A stretch of 64,000 nucleotides of DNA from Phylloscopus collybita (lineage: Eukaryota; Chordata; Aves; Passeriformes; Phylloscopidae), in NCBI GenBank assembly GCA_027886175.1, contig JAJNNQ010000009.1, forward strand, positions 14,543,501 through 14,607,500, read 5' to 3'. The position numbers and the translations under genes are program-made. This document shows positions 13,328 through 26,340 of this stretch, one piece after another; position 1 is the stretch's first letter; each line of letters starts with the position of its first letter. The notes beneath the pieces were generated by a model that did no database searches, was not told the origin of the DNA, and worked only from the letters and a program-made list of their open reading frames with translations.

Positions 13328-13587
13328 AAGATGATCAGCTCAAAAAGAGAAAAAAAATGAATAAAACCTCCCAAGATATAACGGTTCTGCAAATATTAGG
13401 AAAGGCATTTTGAGCTGCAAATGTTCACATATTTTGGAGTAAATTTTAGCAAGGTTTGACCTTTTTCTAATTATAGCCTCAACACAATCCTGGATTAAAC
13501 ATGAAAACATTCCATGATAGAAACATTCTAGAAGATATTTTTCTTTTTTTCCTCAGGTTCCCTTCCAGCTGTACGACAGTCTCTTAT

Positions 13588-13974
13588 TCATTTGCAGGCC
13601 ACATGAAAAGTTCTACTGAGATATCTTAAAAAATGATATATTTTTCTGGCCACATATAGATTTAACATCACTCTTTTGAAAACATTCTTATATCTTGTAT
13701 TCACTTTCTTGTGAGCTCTTCCTACCTGCAACGTTGTCTCTTCATCAGCTTTTAGCTGTGCTCCATACGTGTGTGTTTTATAAAATCTCCTTGTTCCCCT
13801 TTTCCCATGAGCTCTGACCCTTTCTTCCAGGGAGGGACACCTGTTGCTTGGTCTCTGATCACGACAGCTGGAGTCAGATAAATGGATTATTGAGTGTCCT
13901 GGAATACAACCCTGAGAGGCTGGCTGGTGAGGTCTTTTCATCTTGGGGTGAGCATCATTGATATTCTTACCCAA
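13588..13974 (-). other. 128-codon open frame, unsupported
   Basis: This is the longest minus-strand frame. Its product is strongly basic (many Lys, Arg and His) and has no recognisable domain, signal peptide or membrane segment. The N-terminal half (first about 75 residues) lies in locally GC-richer DNA and the C-terminal half in AT-rich DNA. A CAGGTAGGA donor-like site lies inside it on the minus strand. I cannot assign a family. It may be a chance frame or part of a non-coding transcript. Confidence 0.12.
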
Positions 13975-14357
13975 ATATTTTCTATCAAACTTTAGCTGCA
14001 GTATCTCTCAGGACAAAGCCCAAGTCCCTCTTTCATTCATAATTTTTGTTGTTTGATTAACTGTGTGTGGTCTGGTTGCATGTGGCAGTCTGTTACACTA
14101 CTAGCTGCTACCAAGTCATTTGGTTGAAGCACATGCAGCTTTTTTAATATATGATCTTTTCTCATCCTCAAATGTCCACTTAGGGGGTCTCAGCACCAAT
14201 AAAGGTAACTTAGCAGTCACCACTCATCCTTATTGCAACAATTTTACATGATTTTCCAACAGGGGGAATATTAATCTTACAGAGCAGTGATTCAAAACTG
14301 TCTTATAATAGTACAATAAAATAATTATTAAATAATACCATAACCAGATAAATAATT
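13975..14357. other. Non-coding DNA, nothing recognised
   Basis: Unique-looking sequence between the basic open frame and a TA repeat. No feature was recognised. Confidence 0.5.
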
Positions 14358-14373
14358 TATATATATATATATT

Positions 14374-14410
<37 letters not shown>
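14358..14410. repeat. (TA)n microsatellite with interruption
   Basis: About seven TA units, then TTTATTTTA, then about fourteen TA units. The minus-strand frame reading Tyr-Ile repeats across it is an artefact of the repeat. Confidence 0.93.
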
Positions 14411-15932
14411 GATTTGCCTTTTCCTGGCACAAGTGAATAAAACAGAAATAATCATAAAAAATCATATGCTACTGTGACAGTAATCTGAAATCATTTTCTC
14501 CCAAATTGGAATAATTTGTGAATTCCATTAGCACATTGCTTATTCTTTCTTTATTAATGTGAAACAAATTAATAGACTAATAAAGTAATATCTGATAGGA
14601 TTTTGCTAGTGAGAACAAATATATCAAAAACTGTGAGAGGCAAAAGGTGTATTTAATGTAAAATAGACATTTGCCTTGTATGCTTGAGGTGTTAAATTTC
14701 AGTCCATAATCTTTTAATATGATCAAAATACCTCCACCAAAAATGCTGCTGTACTCAACATTTCATTTTCATTCTATATGTAACAGCAATTTTGAACTCT
14801 ACTGCATTTTTAGAGTATTCCAGGAATGTTTTACACAATAAAAGTACAAAATACAGACATAGTTTGTTTCATCATGCATCTTGCCCTGAATAAAACTCCG
14901 AAGCTACTATTTAAAAAGGACAAAAGGACTTTTATTTTTAGGGGGTGGAGAGTTTCTACAGATACTTCAATTTTTATATTTATAGATCAACCCTTAATTT
15001 TCCGTCTACATATATTTGTACTTAAGCATATTTGGATAATTAGTGATATTTGTACTGAAAAAGTTTTAAAATAATCCTATGCCAAATAAAACATCTGGAA
15101 ATTCAGAATAGCAATGATCATCGTTTGAATTACAAAGAAGGGTTCAGTTATTGTGAGACTAAGGTGGTTAGCCTACATATTGACCCAAAAGACCACTGAA
15201 AAGTGCATGCTCATTAAAAAAACTTGATCAAGTCATATAAAAATCAAAGATCAACAGCTCCAGATGTGCAGCTAAAGTACAGGTATATTTGTATGAAAAA
15301 CTGAGAGCTGGAAATGGGTCTGCAATGGAGAACTTATGTATCCTTCTGGTAAACAAAACCAGAGACTAAACAGCTGACATTCAGCAATGGTAAATCACCT
15401 TTTAACTTTCTGAAACAGCCCTTACCTGTGCAAAGAAACACCACACACTTCTAATAACTTGGACAACTGAGTGAACAAGCTATATGCACAAAGTGCTTCT
15501 GAAATCAGAAGGCATAGTGAAAGTTCAGAGGATTTAAATTTTTTTCTCCAGGATCAGTGAACTAAGATGAGATATTTTGCTAGAGGAGGGGGAATTCTTT
15601 TCATTATTCCAGGTGGATAACTTGACTCACTTGTTTGTATTAAAAAAAAATAAAAAATAGAACAGTCCCAAGAAGAGGGCTGGCTTCCAGATAACTTCTG
15701 CTGGAACATCTGGACTATGGATCAACACAAAGAACTATACAAAACATTAACACTACTGGATCACATGTTCCTTGAGGTATAGTTGGACCAGAACACAAGA
15801 CTGTACTTAGAAATCCTCAACAAAACACCTTTAATCTAGAGGTTTTTATTAAAATGTCTTAAGCTAACATACAAGGACTCCAACACAGAATAAGACATTG
15901 CCTTCAGGGAATCTGCTGATAAATACAAGAAC
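14411..15932. other. AT-rich non-coding DNA, nothing recognised
   Basis: No supported gene or repeat family. A frame at 14826-15074 is hydrophobic and AT-driven, without motifs. Confidence 0.5.
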
Positions 15933-16181
15933 ATGTCTGGGAAAAGAAATCCGCAGGACTTGAGACCTAAGCACTATCCAGAGGGAGAACTCCAAGGGCT
16001 AGAAGATCAGATTTATGGAGACCCTTCAGCTGAACATAAATGCACTGAAATTTCCTTAGGGTTTAGGGTTTGTTTTGTTTTGTTTGTTTGTTTGGTTGGT
16101 TTTTGGTTTTTTGTTTTTGTGGTTTTTTTGGGTTTTGTGGTGGGTGGTTTTTTGGTTTATTTTTTGTGGAGAATTCTTTAA
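15933..16181 (+). other. 82-codon open frame running into a G/T tract, unsupported
   Basis: The first about 45 codons read as a polar peptide (starting MSGKRNPQDLRPKHYPEG) in normal-complexity DNA. The last about 35 codons are Phe/Val/Gly translations of a pure G/T tract and cannot be a normal protein. No homology is recognised. The polar part may be a remnant of something transcribed or pure chance. Confidence 0.1.
16065..16158. repeat. 94-nt pure G/T low-complexity tract
   Basis: Every base in this interval is G or T: GTTTT and GTTT units pass into TTTTGG and GTGGTGGG-type sequence. Immediately before it (16056-16071) lies TTAGGGTTTAGGGTTT, a very short telomere-like motif. On the opposite strand this is an A/C tract like the one at 26764-26835. 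Confidence 0.93.
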
Positions 16182-19100
16182 CCAGGAGTGCTCAGGACTG
16201 CTTTAACTGCTCAGATGTTATATGTTAGCAAACCTTTCTAGTTATCACCTCGTATTTGTAATTCAAGGGAAATTATATTTTGTTAATTGTACAGCTCTTT
16301 TAGAAAAAGAAATAACCTTATTTTTATTCAACTTAATTTTTTTCAGCTCAGATTTACACGCAGATACAAGTATATGATGGTCTGCAGCAAATTAAGAGCC
16401 AGTGACTTGGTTAAAAATATAGCATGGTGGAAACATCCCAGTAACCACAAAAAGTCATGGAACTTTGACTGGAAAGATTAAGAAAAGCATTTTACTTTTA
16501 AACTTTCTGTAATACCTCAGTTGTGTAAATATTTAAACTTTAAACTTATTTTATTATGGGCAGATCCTCATTTGGTACAAACCAGTGTGGCTTCTTTGAA
16601 TTTCAAAGAGCTATGCTGATTTACTCCAAGTAACTCCATGTCTGTCCCTTAATGTTTTTTATAGAATTCTTTCAGTTACTTTCAATTTGTTAGGTTATTT
16701 TCAGCTACAAGGGAAGCTGCATTCTGCCTGTTTTTAAGCTATTTTACCCATAGACAAATCTGTGCTGTCAAAACAGGCTTTTAGAAGTTGAACAAAATCC
16801 AAAAACTCCAAGCTACATATAGTAAAAGTTGGCACTAGTTTATCTATAAGTTCTTAACCATAAGAACAACAGTAAAATCTAGAGATCTGATTTTCAGGCT
16901 ATCTTCTTTAGCTCAAGGGCAGTTGCTAATGTAGGTGATCTCACACTTCAGATGCTAAGGATATAAAACATCACACTTATGCTTTATATTTATTTGTTAT
17001 GACATTGCCCTGAAGAAAACTAACATTACTGTTAAAAGAGTAATACACATCATGCAATGAATGATAGCTTGATCTGTCATGACAGAAGGTACAAAACATG
17101 TGAAAAGTCTGTTATCTTCAGATTTGGCTCCTTGATCCTCTAGTAAAAAATGTGTTCTGTTTGTAACAAGTGTAATTAAAACCGTACTGATTAATTCAAG
17201 ACATAACCAAACATTGTAAATCCTGTGAATAATTTACAGAGTATTCTGTAGTCTTGTTTCTTTATTCACTCTGCTTACTGCTTGGAAAATTCAGCCTCAT
17301 CTTCAGATGCAAAACTTAGATGCACCATGAAAGATTCCAGTAACTAAAACTGTTCTCAAAAGAGAGAAACGGGAAATTAATGCAGTTGCAAACATTCTTC
17401 ATGGAGTCATCTCAAAAAAGGTTGAACTTCAGGGCAGGATCCATGCGAAAGCTCTGCAGTGGTACCAAAACTCTGTTTGTACAGAAGGACGAGCTAGACT
17501 GCAATCTTCAATATGTATTACATGCAGAGGACTGATCGAATCCAGATGAAAGTGAAATATTTTGCAATAACTATTGGCTGTAGCCTTCAGACCTCCATGT
17601 GCTTTGTGGAGTGCAGCATGCACAGATTTTTTTTCTGAATTGACTATTCCAAAACAAAGAGCTATGCTAAACAAACTGTCAGAACCACAGTGATTAAGGT
17701 TATGCCAACACCTCTCTGCAGTTTTTTCTAGGGACTACAGTTCAGTTAGGAAAAATTTACCCCAGACTGGCATCTAGTTCAAAGATAAATCAAAGCTTAC
17801 TTAATTTGGAGGAGAGAAACTCTCTGACAATTTATCATGCATGGGAATGAAGGGAAAACATAGAATTAATGATGTTTCAGGATCTATTTTGCATATACTG
17901 GATAACTGAGATATTTTTAGAAAAAAATCCCATGCAATTTTGGTGCAACCTTTTCTCTAGCTATCTGAGGCAACTGTATTTACTGCCTTATAGATGGACA
18001 TTGCCCAGGAATTATCATTCCAAAAGCTTTAAAAACAAGTTAATACACTCTGATTTGATTGCAGAAGGAAAATTGTATCCCCCCCTGCAGTAATCTTTTT
18101 AAAAATGCCTGTTGTGCAAACAAACATCAAGACGATATCTGTCAGTCCTTGGGCTAGATGATCTACTTAAATGATCATTTTGAGTGGAAGATGCAGATAG
18201 GGATGGGCAAAGTGTAGAATTCTGTGTCCCTTATGTTTTGGAATGTGATGAGGGACAGATGTCTTACACTTTAGGAGATAAAAACTCTGGTTCTGTGAAG
18301 AACAACAGAGAGAAAAAATTAAGGTGTTTAGATAAGGGGAAAAGTGAGTGAGAGGAAGCCAAGCACAGCAATGTGTCTCTTTCTCCCCTGTTACCCCTGC
18401 AATGCACAGTGTCTATGCTGGGCAGCCTCCTGTTTTTTGAAGAGTGGGTCTGACTCCCTCTGCATTCTTGTCATGCTGTAAGTGTAGGGGGCTAAGGGGT
18501 GGGGATATTTTTTTAAGTATGGAATTTGTGCAGGGCTGACAGCAAGATTAATAGAGGGGACCATAAGGATTCCTGTTGAGTACTCTATTAAGCCAATAAG
18601 CACTGAACTAAGAAAAATTTGCACAATGGACCGTAATGGCTTCTGAACAGCTGTTCTGGTCTACCACGTCCAAACCCTACTTTTGAAATAATTTCCAAAG
18701 TTGGCTCCTCCTTACAAGCAAGTTCTTCCAGTTTTCACTATACACCAATTAAATACAGTAATTCAACAGCTGGGGTTTTATTTTCCTTGTTTATAAGCAG
18801 AAGAGATTTTTTTACCTTAATATCCTTCCCACATTCATATTAATTCTACTGTAATTCTTTATTTTTCTACTGTACCTCATGCCTCTTCCCTTTTGCATAC
18901 CAATTTAATCTTGTTTTCTTTCCTTGCCTATGCTTTACATCTTCTCTAGAATGCTTGTTTTTCTTCAGCTTGTTGTTTTTTCTTTTCCGCTGTTGTGTCC
19001 TGATTTACAGCAGATCCCCTTACTCCCTCCCAAGTTTGCCCTTACTCTGTTTCTGCCTTCAGCTTAACCTCCTGTTCATGAGTCCATAAGCTCTAATTTA

Positions 19101-22100
19101 TCTTCCACTTCAGTGCTTGCTTAAGTAAAATTTAAGAAATTTTTTTCTCCCCCACTCCAGTATTACAGAGCATGGGAGTTCTGGGGGCTTTAAAAAGGCA
19201 GCTGGTCCCATTTTGTAAGGAAATCATGCACAGGTGCTGGGAATCATCCAGGGCTGATGGGTTTCCAGCCCCAAAAGTCATGGAAGCTTATGTATATGTT
19301 TATGGCTGGGGAAGACTTTAAGTTTTTTTCCTTTCCTCTGGGAGGGAGAGGATTGGAGCAGCTTAGCAGTGATAAAGGACTGGGGATAGCAGTAGTTGAG
19401 AGAAGCTGAGAAGCTCCCTTCTCTCCCCTCAGACAGTAGCACTATCTGAACTTTGGGAAGTAGGTACCAGTTATCATGTATCTTCTATAGTTAGAGTAGT
19501 GCCATATCTGAAGTTTGGCATTCAAGATTCTGTTTTCCAGCTGTATCAGCAAATCATGTCTGTGACTGCCCTTGTTAACAAATGGCAGAAAAAGAAGCTT
19601 GCTAGTATATTCATGAATTCTGCAGCATCTCAGACTTATTATATTTCCTCCATATAATTTGTCCATGCTTTTCTATTTTCTATGGTCAAGTGGTCAACTG
19701 AAATTTCAAAAATAAGTGGAAACCCGCATAAGAAGTGGATCTGTACCTACACATCAAAACCAAACAACAGACATTGCAATAACACTAATAAATATTTTAG
19801 ATAGCACATACCAAAAACTTAGCCCTTCAGTGTGAAGAGGCATTTCTCAAACTGTTCCTTGGATTTCTGCAGTTGAGTATCAAAAAAGAAAGCAGTGTTT
19901 CAAGGCAGTATTTCAAAGTATTTCCTTTTCACAGCCACACATATACACTCACCCATTAGTTATTTCTCAGTGTTAAATGTTATTCATTATTTCATGTGAG
20001 AAAATTAAACCAAAAGCCGACAAAAGTAGCAAGGCTCCTGTCTCCCTCCCCCCTGGAGAAACAGGAAGAGCTAGGCAATGGGCTGCAAATTTACAAGGGT
20101 TCATTTGGGTGATGGAATTGATTTTCTTTAATCCCATCATGCTCCATATTTTCAATTAAAAAGCCAAGTGTTTAACAAAGGCTTTTGCCCTGAATAGAGG
20201 TATCCTGGAAATTGTCTGTTTCCTGTGGCAGCGGTGAGATTCCCAGCCACTTGAATTGTATGAGTCAGAGCCCTCAAACAGGTCTGTGTGTGACTGCCAG
20301 TGGTAGTGTGACAGTGTTTTTCTTAGCAGCTGGGGCAGTTTAGAAGTTATAATGGAAAGATTTTCAATGACTTCCCAATTATATCTGAATATGCTTGGAG
20401 TTCTGCTTTGATGTTGCCAACATCGTATATGAAAGTATCTAAGTTTTCCAGATGTTTCCTCAATAAAGTAAAGCATTTTAAGTCCCAGTGACCAAATCTT
20501 CCCTTATACATTTAAAGCTCCTTTTCAACCACAAAGAAAAATCCTAGATGAATTAAATCAATAAAATTACAGTTATACAATTCTGTTATCTGTGTCCAAG
20601 CTGGGCTGAAGTTCACAGCACTGAACAATCTATGTTTGTTAAGATCAAACCTTTTCCTGGATGGGATCTACACTGAAACCTGTCTTTTTGTACCTCTTGG
20701 AAATGCAGATCTGTTCGTCTGTTGGTGACTTCTAAAAGCAGTTTTCAGCTGAGGGGAAGATCAATTATTTTTCTTCAAGTACAATTTTAGGCTCCCAGTT
20801 AACATCACAGCATTCATATTTCCTATTAAGTTATTTTTTAAGCCTAAAACAATGAGGTGTTAAACACAATTTTAGAAATAACCAGGATGTTTGTACACAA
20901 AGTTCATAGATGCTGGATTGGATGCTGGATGCTTTTCAGAGATAATGACAGATGTCTTTTGCAAAGAATATTTCAAAAAGCAACTGAGAGTAAAGAATTA
21001 GTTCAGCTTTCTACTGCTTTTGTGTCTCAAGAATTCAGAATTTGAGAACTGATGTCATAAAATATCCATTATTGAAAGGGCAGCAATGGTATTCACAGGT
21101 TTCATGACTCCCATGAAAAGATTTCTAACCTTCACTTGGAAAAGGGGTCTTTCAGTGCCTGGTAAATTGAAATTCCATCAACATGAGAATGACTTTAACA
21201 CAATATTGAATTAAACTTGCATTACTACCAACCACAGATGGAACTTCATCTGTTGTAACAGCTACAATATTTAAGAAGACTAAATCATTGCATTGAAAAT
21301 ATTTAAGCAGCCTTTCATATATTTTATGTATGTCTTATGGTAACCACCAACTGTAACAAAGGCTTAATGTCTGTACTTCATCAAAATAGCAAAAGAAGAT
21401 ATTCAGTTTGCAAAACCATTTGAAACTGATCATTTATTAGTTTATTCATGTCACTTGTTTTGCAACAAAAAAAATTAAACACTTCTGCTGAGAAAATCTC
21501 AGTAAATTATTACTATTAAAATAATAAATATTATTATTTTAATGTTTAAATGAAATAATTTTCCAGCACGTATGATATTATGCATTTATAAAAGTTTAAA
21601 ATATGAATAATTTTTTTTAAGACTTAAGGATGAACTGTGGTGTTGCTGAGCATGATTGCAAAATGCTCATTGATACCTCTGCTGGTCAGGATTTCACTTT
21701 AGTCTTCTGGGCTCTCATCCAACACATTTTGGCCTATGGTGCCCTTTGGGGATGGTCCTAAAGTTCCTTCCAGCCACATTCAGCAGCAGTTACTGACAAA
21801 GCCACCTCCTTTGGAAATACAGCAGGGAATTTATATTTGTGTACGTAATTGCATCCATTCCATTTACAAATACAGTTAACAAACCAACACTCTTTTTTCT
21901 TTTTTTTCTGCAGATTTGCATTCTGAAGTTTTGCAGAGTTAAAAGTGACAATCATAGAACCAAGTGGTCTATTGTTGGGGTTACCTAGAGTGTACCATAA
22001 ATACCTGTAAATCAGATTGATACAGAGGGAACATTTGGACTTTTCCTTTTTCTGATGAATAAAGTCTCAATGTTAGGAAAGTTTTTGGTACTTCCTTTCA

Positions 22101-24120
22101 GAGGGAAGAAATTTCACTCAGGCTAAAAAAAGAGATTGAAAAATAATTTGAGAATGGTCTACAGTTTTGTCCTTGACCAGAAGAGGTCACCCTTGTGTGC
22201 AGCATAAAGCGAACCTGAACCCTTTACCCCTTCCTCTAGTTCATTAGAAATTACGGGCTTTGGTTTAAATGAAAGATATCCTATCCAACTTTTCTTGAAT
22301 TTGGGGAAGTTTTGGAATCCAGGTGGGACCCAGGTTCCACACCTCAATCCTTGGTTTTCTGAGCAAGGTAGTTTTGCTGGTGATGCAGGTAATTTTCAAT
22401 CTCCACCAGTGCTGAAGGTCTTCACTTGTTTCTTTCTGTGACGAAAGTCACATCCTATCTCCAGCTCCTGTGGGTTTCAATGAAGAAAAATGTATCTGAG
22501 ATCAATAACATCAAAAATGTTAATTGTTACTTGGGAAAGGTGAAAAGTGAGTTCCAAGATATCCGAGATTTCTTTTATTATTTTATATTAATTTTTAAAG
22601 GATTGCTTTTAATCTTACAAAACATGTCTTTAAAAAAATCATTATTATAAAATCTATTTCTTCCCCTGCTCTTGAGAATTTGAAATGTAGGAGATGTATC
22701 CTTATGGGTATGGTACCTTCCTCAACTCCTTAACTGAGTGCAGCGGTTTCTAATGCAAATTCAGTCCATCCTTCTCTCTGGCACAAAACTTTAACTTCTC
22801 ATCTTAGATTTTTTTTTTCCTTTTTTTCCTTCTTTAAAAGAAAAGTAGTGTCCTTGCACACATGTAACCAAGATCTGGAAGTCTGCCAGCACCTGTCTGA
22901 CTCATCATTTTCAAAAGATGCTGTGAATGCTGGGAATCAAAGTCTAGCTGTGAGACTGAAGGTAGACACTTGAGTGCCAAATTCCATTGCCACTTTACCA
23001 TTTGAGCCCAAATGAGAAAGCAAAGCAACTCTTTCTGTCGTTATCCTGCTACCAATCATCACAGAGCCAACATGGCTCTTTATACTGAGAATATGAATAA
23101 TGTACAAAAGAATTTTAGAAAAATACCTTTAGGCTAGAAAACTGAGACTAATCATAATATTGTTTTTCATGAAAATAAGACTTGCTTTGAAGTATTTATG
23201 CTACTTCCTTACTATTCCCTTGGCTATATTTTGTTTTCATAATGTTTATTCAGTTAACTTAGTTATTTTTATACTTGTCTGGTCTTAATGCCTTCTCTTT
23301 CCCCCCTTTCTTTTGATTCATGCTTTTTTCAGTTTGCTCAGGCTGATTTATCTCTGTCAAGTATTGCTTCATAGTGCAAGGCGTCGGACATAAATCCATT
23401 ACTTATGGTATGTCTATTGCTGCAGAAAAATATGTTTCACATGGAGCTCAATTTTTTTTTCCAATTTTAAACATTATTTTCCATTTATGGAACATGAAGT
23501 TGATCATTAAACAGAACAAAATATTACCTAGCTGTTCAATTTAAAACCTATACCATTCAAACTAAATATTTCTTTCCACAGAATTCAGGAGACATTGCTA
23601 CTGGGGGTGTTCAGATCTTCTAAGTTCAAGTCAAAACCTTCAATCTCTATGTAAATTAAACCTGCGCCTTCATGGACCAGTTGATTGCTTCTTACAATGG
23701 CTGTGATGAAAAGTTGAGACCTTGGTTAACATTACTGCAATATATTTTGAATGTTGCAAAGAAAATATTAGGATGATATCAATGCAGACAATTAAAAATC
23801 TACTGGAATCATAGTTATAAGAGGGTAATATTCTCACTGAATATATTTAGAAATAAATTACTTCTATCTCTGTTGCTTGAATATCATGTAGAGATGTGAA
23901 ATATCTAAGCAAAATTATAAGGTTTTAGATTTCTATATCTTGCGGGCGGCTACATATCTTATGGTAAAGAACTTCTTACCTCTATTTACTCAGCTTATTT
24001 CTTAGGAATTACTATCAGAGATAGCTCCCAAGTTGGACTGAGATTTTATGCTTTTATGCTTTTAGTCACTGTTCTGACACATGTATGAGCTTAAATCACT
24101 GAAGTTAAGGACAAAATTCC
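16182..24120. other. Long non-coding stretch, no transposon recognised
   Basis: Nearly 8 kb without a supported gene or recognisable repeat family. Sub-segments at about 17430-17640 and 20170-20480 are less AT-biased and look single-copy, so they are natural places to look for conserved non-coding elements. Conservation cannot be seen from one sequence. A 12-bp stem, 5-nt loop AT-only inverted repeat lies at 21515-21543. Confidence 0.5.
21515..21543. repeat. AT-only inverted repeat (12-bp arms)
   Basis: ATTAAAATAATA (21515-21526) is followed by AATAT and then its exact reverse complement TATTATTTTAAT (21532-21543). The arms are simple AT-rich sequence, so function is not implied. Confidence 0.8.
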
Positions 24121-24188
24121 TGTTCATCTCTGTAAGTTCAAGATTTCACCCCAGGCATCTTGGGAGATTGAACTTACAGTTCTGAACA
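24121..24188. repeat. 68-nt imperfect hairpin, pre-miRNA-like or MITE-like
   Basis: The left arm TGTTCA, TCT, CTGTAAGTTCAA pairs with the right arm TTGAACTTACAG, TTC, TGAACA. This gives 12 consecutive base pairs, one symmetric 3x3 internal loop, then 6 further pairs, with a 26-nt terminal loop (24142-24167) that can itself form a short CCCA/TGGG stem. The 21-nt arms with one internal loop have the geometry of a microRNA precursor. A short inverted-repeat transposon remnant is the alternative, but no flanking target-site duplication was seen. Transcription is unknown. Confidence 0.4.
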
Positions 24189-24193
24189 TCACC

Positions 24194-24195
<2 letters not shown>

Positions 24196-24230
<35 letters not shown>
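24196..24230. repeat. Homopolymer of 35 T
   Basis: Uninterrupted T run. Read on the minus strand it is a 35-nt A tail, but no AATAAA signal lies just upstream in that orientation and no flanking duplication was found. A processed retrocopy is therefore not supported. The length may be uncertain because of sequencing slippage. Confidence 0.95.
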
Positions 24231-24231
<1 letters not shown>

Positions 24232-26340
24232 ACAGTATATAAAACAAACATACTTTAAAACTTGCTGGTCTTAAGCCACATTACTCATTACAAGCCTTTT
24301 GGTATAGATTAAAAACTATTCCCCCATTGGGTTTCTTTGCAATAAAGGAAAATTGGAGGTATCTGTATACTAAGTAAAGACTGTAAAGGATGTAACATTC
24401 ATCAAATTCTTTCATTTAAGTCTATTGAAATAATCATTGCTTGAAAAAATCTATGTTTTTCTCCTTCATTTGATAACAGGAGTACATTTGGAACTGATTG
24501 AAATGTCAGACTGCACTTTGCAGTTAGCCAGAGTGAATTGTCTCGACATCTTAAAATCACAGCATGTCCTTCCCATCAAGTGTTGGAATTTGAAATTTGA
24601 ATAATATTCAGCCAAGGATTCATATTTACTTCAATCAAATTTATTTAATAATGTATAATATAGCTGTTGACTCAAAGGTGTGTACGTAAAGAACAGTACT
24701 TCTATATTTACACTAATAGTTACTCAAATGAGGAACTAGAAGTGGTTCTTTGTTACATACTCCCTACAGAATTTCTCTTAACCTAGATATTTGCATGCAT
24801 TGCCAGGTTAGAAAGTCAGCAAATTGCTTATTCACCTTCTTTTGCTTAGTGTATGCACACATCTTCCATCACACAGGAAACAATTTATTTATCAACCAAA
24901 AAAAACCCATTAACCTGAAAGAAAACTTTCCACTAGATCATGGATCTATGATTCACATGCATCACATTGTCCTGGGATGGAGAATTTCTGCTGAATGCTG
25001 GACAGTGTGGAAGAAACAAAAACATACCCTTTGCAATATTCATCATGTCCTTTACAGACTCAAAACTGAGCTCAACTTCTGCTGAATTTAAATTCACTAA
25101 ATATTATTATGCTTTCTAGCAACATCAGGCATTTTTTGATTAATACTTGATTAAAATATTGATTTGGTATTGTCAGCACATATTCAAAAAGCTAAACATG
25201 TCAGTGTCTGGTTATTATCAAAAGAGCACTTTTCCCTCTCACTTTTCTTTATGTGTTTTTAATAGGAAAATTCCCTTTAACTTTATATCAGGTTTTGGTA
25301 TGAATTAGGTTGATATGAATCTGGGATAACCCTGTGGATAATCAGGTACTCTTGTATTCCTATTTTTTTTTTCCAATTAGGCTGTTGTATGTTATGTATG
25401 TTGTATGTTAAAGCTTATAGCCACTTTTCAAATATAATAACAATACTGTTTGCTTGATGTGGGATATACCATATTTAATACTCCATTTTTATGCAATTGT
25501 TTTTCCCAAACCTCTGGTATACAGAAATTTGATGATCACCAACTACCATTTCCCGGCAGTTTTGTAAAAAATATCATACGCTGAATACTGTTTGACAAAA
25601 ATAAAATATATACCTGAAGTAGAATTACTGAACAAATTGGGCATTAAGCATTTTGCTAACTGAGAAAAGCATTATGCACCCAATATTTGAATGAGAATTC
25701 GAAGTCACAGCACTTCAGTCTAAATTGAATTGTTTGACAGAGAACCCTGGGCAAAATTTAAAATGTATCTCTCTGCTTTATAAAGGGGTCGTTTACTATA
25801 TTCTCCCAGAAGTTCTAATGAAAACGGATATTTGGTATCAACTGTTGAGATTCTGCTAACATCAGGTTTTCTGTAGACAATTCTGCTTGTGACAGAGCTC
25901 TAACAGACATTGATTTTCATGCTGCCTTTAGATGTCCCTCACTTTCTTTCTTCCTTCCTCATATATAATCATTCCTGATTCTAGAATATTCTTTTTTCAG
26001 AGGATGTTCAGACTTTCTGAATTAAATAAGCATAAAATGCAACAGTTACAGTCAACAGGAGTGAGTTTTATTTGCTCCTGTTCAACACAAATGAACCCAA
26101 ACGACACAATTTCTTGGCATACAAAAATCTTTATACCTCCGTGCCACATGTGGAGGTTGCTTGCAGAAAATACCATCCATAGAATAGTAAAAAACAGACA
26201 TGAGAGCTTGAAAGTCCAAACGTAGCTGATAGAATTTCCTTTTAAAGTAAACACTATTGTAAAGCAGAATCAGAAGAACCATATCCTCATCAGGTAGAAA
26301 AATTCCTGGTAAGAAGACACGCTGCCAACCTTCCCATCCA
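24231..26340. other. AT-rich non-coding DNA, nothing recognised
   Basis: No supported gene or repeat. Overlapping frames on both strands near 25.93-26.28 kb are mutually exclusive shadows with no domain. Confidence 0.5.

Noticed and set aside
14230..14430. Minus-strand 66-codon frame rich in Tyr-Ile
   Set aside because: It is the translation of the TA microsatellite at 14358-14410; the same applies to the Tyr-Ile frame over 42501-42554.
16056..16071. Interstitial telomeric repeat
   Set aside because: Only about two imperfect TTAGGG-like units at the edge of a G/T tract; chance explains it.
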